Source of the DNA: Hyphomicrobiales bacterium
GTDB lineage: Bacteria; Pseudomonadota; Alphaproteobacteria; Rhizobiales; Beijerinckiaceae
Reading direction: 5' to 3'
NCBI GenBank assembly: GCA_028290125.1
Contig: JAQGKM010000424.1
Span: forward strand, 1-10,264
Length of the DNA stretch: 10,264 nucleotides
The translations under genes and the position numbers were made by a program. Shown in pieces: positions 8,727 through 10,264 of this stretch; the first letter of the stretch is position 1, and the number at the start of each line of letters is the position of its first letter. The notes beneath the pieces were generated by a model. The model was given only the letters and a program-made list of their open reading frames with translations, was not told the origin of the DNA and did not search any database.

Positions 8727-9219
8727 CCACATCCGCGGCAACCTCGCCGCCGCCGTGACTTTGGTTGAATACGGCGACTATCAATGTCCGCATTGCGCGA
8801 TGGCTCACCCAGTCGTCGCCAGCATTCGTCAGCAGCTCGGGCCCAACCTGTGTTTCGTCTTTCGGCACTTTCCGCTGACCGAAATACATCCGTTCGCAGA
8901 ACCTGCGGCCGAAAGCGCCGAGTTTGCCGGTGAGCATGGTCGCTTCTGGGACATGCATGACGGGCTTTTCGAAAACCACGACAATCTCGCGCTTCCGACC
9001 CTGCTGGATCTGGCGAGATTGCTCGACCTTCCCAGAGCGGAGCTGCAGGACGTCCTCGCCACCGAGAAGTACCAGCCCGCGATCCAGTCCGATTTCATCG
9101 GCGGCGTGCGCAGCGGCGTCAACGGCACGCCGGCTTTCTTCATCAACGGCGTTCGTCACGACGGTTCCTACGCCTACAAGGATCTCATGATTTCGATCCA
9201 GGCGGCGCTTGCACGCTGA
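8692..9219 (+). CDS. DsbA-family thioredoxin-fold protein, cytosolic
   Basis: This encodes 175 residues. The active site is YGDYQCPHCAMAH (27-39), with C32 and C35 in a CPHC motif as in DsbA. A helical insert follows (about 68-140), then GVNGTPAFFINGVRHDG (142-158), which contains the cis-Pro loop (T146-P147) and last strands. There is no signal peptide or membrane segment, so unlike DsbA it probably acts in the cytosol. A strong GGAGGAG lies 7 nt before the ATG at 8692, inside the end of the peroxiredoxin gene, and the 35-nt overlap suggests coupled translation. It is plausibly the thiol partner of that peroxiredoxin, or a disulfide isomerase under oxidative or heat stress. A longer version from 8608 would read through the peroxiredoxin gene and lacks support. 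Confidence 0.88.
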   Translation: MSQLRVPVGPTDHIRGNLAAAVTLVEYGDYQCPHCAMAHPVVASIRQQLGPNLCFVFRHFPLTEIHPFAEPAAESAEFAGEHGRFWDMHDGLFENHDNLALPTLLDLARLLDLPRAELQDVLATEKYQPAIQSDFIGGVRSGVNGTPAFFINGVRHDGSYAYKDLMISIQAALAR

Positions 9220-9269
9220 AGCGACGGCAAGGGCTTCTCCATCCTCTCGCTTCGTCGGGGTCTCCTGCC

Positions 9270-9791
9270 GTGTCTCCTTCCTGGTCCGACCACGTCGAAC
9301 GGTACGGACGCGCCTACGGCGCAACGCAAGCGGCGTGGCGAACGCTGACGTTCTATGAGCGGTTCGAGCAGATCATCTCGCTCGTTCTCACGGGCCTGAT
9401 CAGTCTCGTCATCATCGGAGCCATGCTCAACCTCACCTTCCGGATCGCGCTTCTTCTGATTTATGGGCTGATCGATCCCGCCGAGCAGGAGCTGTTCCAC
9501 GCCATATTCGGGATGGTGCTGACGGTTCTGATCGCCCTTGAACTCAATCATTCGATCCTCGGAGTCCTCGAACGAAAGAACAGCATCATCCAGGTGCGAA
9601 CCGTGGTGCTCGTCTCGTTGCTTGCGCTCGTGCGCAAGTTCATCGTCATGGATACGGGAAAGACTGAGCCAGTGACGATCATCGGCCTCGCGCTGTCAGT
9701 CGTCGCGCTCGGGATCGTGTACTGGCTCGTGCACGATCAGGACCGCAAGGAGGTTGCAGGCGCCGAACAGCGATCCGAGAACCAAACCTAG
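9270..9791 (+). CDS. psiE: PsiE family (phosphate-starvation-inducible) membrane protein
   Basis: This encodes 173 residues from a GTG start; no in-frame ATG lies between the previous gene and this point, and only a weak G-run (GGGG) precedes it. Four hydrophobic segments are visible at about 34-56, 75-98, 108-127 and 134-155. Family-type stretches are ELFHAIFGMVLTVLIALEL (74-92) and VRTVVLVSLLALVRKFIVMD (109-128), followed by a basic/polar C-terminal tail. This fits the PsiE family (PF06146), inner-membrane proteins of unknown biochemical role; a psiE homologue is a regular member of tLST heat-resistance loci. It lies 50 nt after the DsbA-like gene and is probably in the same operon. Its stop TAG (9789-9791) shares CTAG with the stop of the convergent uvrA-like gene. 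Confidence 0.85.
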   Translation: MSPSWSDHVERYGRAYGATQAAWRTLTFYERFEQIISLVLTGLISLVIIGAMLNLTFRIALLLIYGLIDPAEQELFHAIFGMVLTVLIALELNHSILGVLERKNSIIQVRTVVLVSLLALVRKFIVMDTGKTEPVTIIGLALSVVALGIVYWLVHDQDRKEVAGAEQRSENQT

Positions 9792-10264
9792 GCGCCCAGG
9801 AAGGCGGCGAGATGCGGCGCCGTCCGGCTCGCCCGCGATGCTGCAATCTGCGTCGGCGTGCCGGCTGCCACGACTTTCCCGCCGTCTTCGCCCGCGCCCG
9901 GACCCATGTCGATCACCCAGTCGCTGCCGGCGACGACATACATGTCGTGTTCGACAAGAACGACGGTGTTGCCACCTTCCACCAGACGATCGAGTTGGGC
10001 GACCAGCTTTTCCACGTCGGAGGGATGAAGTCCGGTCGTCGGCTCGTCGAGCACGTAGAGCACGCTGCCCCGGTTCGCCTGCTGCAGTTCGGTCGCGAGC
10101 TTCACCCGCTGCGCCTCGCCGCCCGACAGCTCCGTGGCGGACTGTCCAAGGCGGATGTAACCGAGACCGACTTCGCGGATCACGCCCAGCGATCGGTTCA
10201 GGGCAGGATCGTCCGCAAAGAACGCGTGGGCGGCGTCGACCGTCATGCCGAGGACATCGGCGAT
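9788..10264 (-). CDS. UvrA-family excinuclease ATPase, C-terminal part (partial)
   Basis: The frame is open from the window edge (IADVLGMTVDAAHAFF...) to TAG at 9790-9788, giving 158 residues of the C-terminal ATPase module. Visible marks are VGLGYIRLGQSATELSGGEAQRVKLA (ABC signature LSGGEAQR), Walker B with LYVLDEPTTGLHPSD, the H-loop VLVEHD, and the closing GPGAGEDGGKVVAAGTP. UvrA recognises damaged DNA in nucleotide excision repair. The wording VEHDMYVVAGSDWVIDMGPGAGEDGG resembles the shorter UvrA paralogue (UvrA2-type) more than housekeeping UvrA, but the diagnostic N-terminal parts are outside the window. The 5' end is missing because the gene continues past 10264; an internal ATG at 10246 is not the start. 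Confidence 0.9.
   Translation of the reverse strand: MADVLGMTVDAAHAFFADDPALNRSLGVIREVGLGYIRLGQSATELSGGEAQRVKLATELQQANRGSVLYVLDEPTTGLHPSDVEKLVAQLDRLVEGGNTVVLVEHDMYVVAGSDWVIDMGPGAGEDGGKVVAAGTPTQIAASRASRTAPHLAAFLGA

Noticed and set aside
9218..9253. Inverted repeat GAAGCGA/TCGCTTC between the DsbA-like gene and psiE
   Set aside because: Only 7 bp with a 22-nt loop and no T-run; too weak for a terminator, and the two genes are probably cotranscribed.

Overview
The window looks like chromosomal DNA of a GC-rich alphaproteobacterium of the Rhizobiales, most like the Bradyrhizobium/Rhodopseudomonas (Nitrobacteraceae) group. This rests on the high GC content with long antisense shadow frames, a TorF-type porin of the form common there, a Bug-type (TctC) solute-binding protein, and an intergenic repeat of the 'CATTGCGAGGAGCGAAGCGA' type. 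No tRNA, rRNA, CRISPR array, transposase or integrase was found.

Layout. (1) 1-72: the last codons of a + strand gene, then an intergenic stretch (73-355) with a repeat and a strong GC-rich hairpin. (2) 356-622 (-): a small hypothetical protein, preceded by an FNR/FixK-like dyad. (3) 773-1648 (-): a TorF-family outer-membrane porin with a clear intrinsic terminator at 701-729. (4) 1970-4671 (-): a three-gene catabolic operon, transcribed in the order COG3618-type amidohydrolase, periplasmic Bug-type binding protein, class II aldolase/adducin protein. The genes are 21 bp apart and then overlap by 4 bp, and a sigma70-like promoter lies upstream. (5) 4801-7650 (-): a 949-residue Hsp100 of the ClpK/ClpG type, with a Cys-rich N-terminus, two AAA+ modules, a short middle domain and no recognisable ClpP-docking tripeptide. 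(6) 8199-9791 (+): divergent from clpK, a peroxiredoxin, a cytosolic DsbA-like CPHC protein overlapping it by 35 nt, and a PsiE-family membrane protein. (7) 9788-10264 (-): the C-terminal part of a UvrA-family ATPase, convergent with psiE; the two stop codons share a CTAG.

The most interesting part is 4801-9791. ClpK/ClpG disaggregase, a thioredoxin-fold protein and PsiE are hallmark members of the transmissible locus of stress tolerance (tLST/LHR) known from heat-resistant Enterobacteriaceae and Pseudomonas. Here they appear as a compact divergent module with a peroxiredoxin added, and without the small heat-shock proteins, YfdX, HdeD, KefB or DegP within the window. The probable division of labour is protein disaggregation (ClpK), peroxide removal and thiol exchange (Prx and the DsbA-like protein) and an unknown membrane role (PsiE), next to a UvrA-like DNA damage protein. 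The clpK leader holds an unlisted 56-codon ORF. Its perfect Shine-Dalgarno sequence lies inside a small hairpin, and its stop codon is 2 nt before the clpK start, so translational control is possible.
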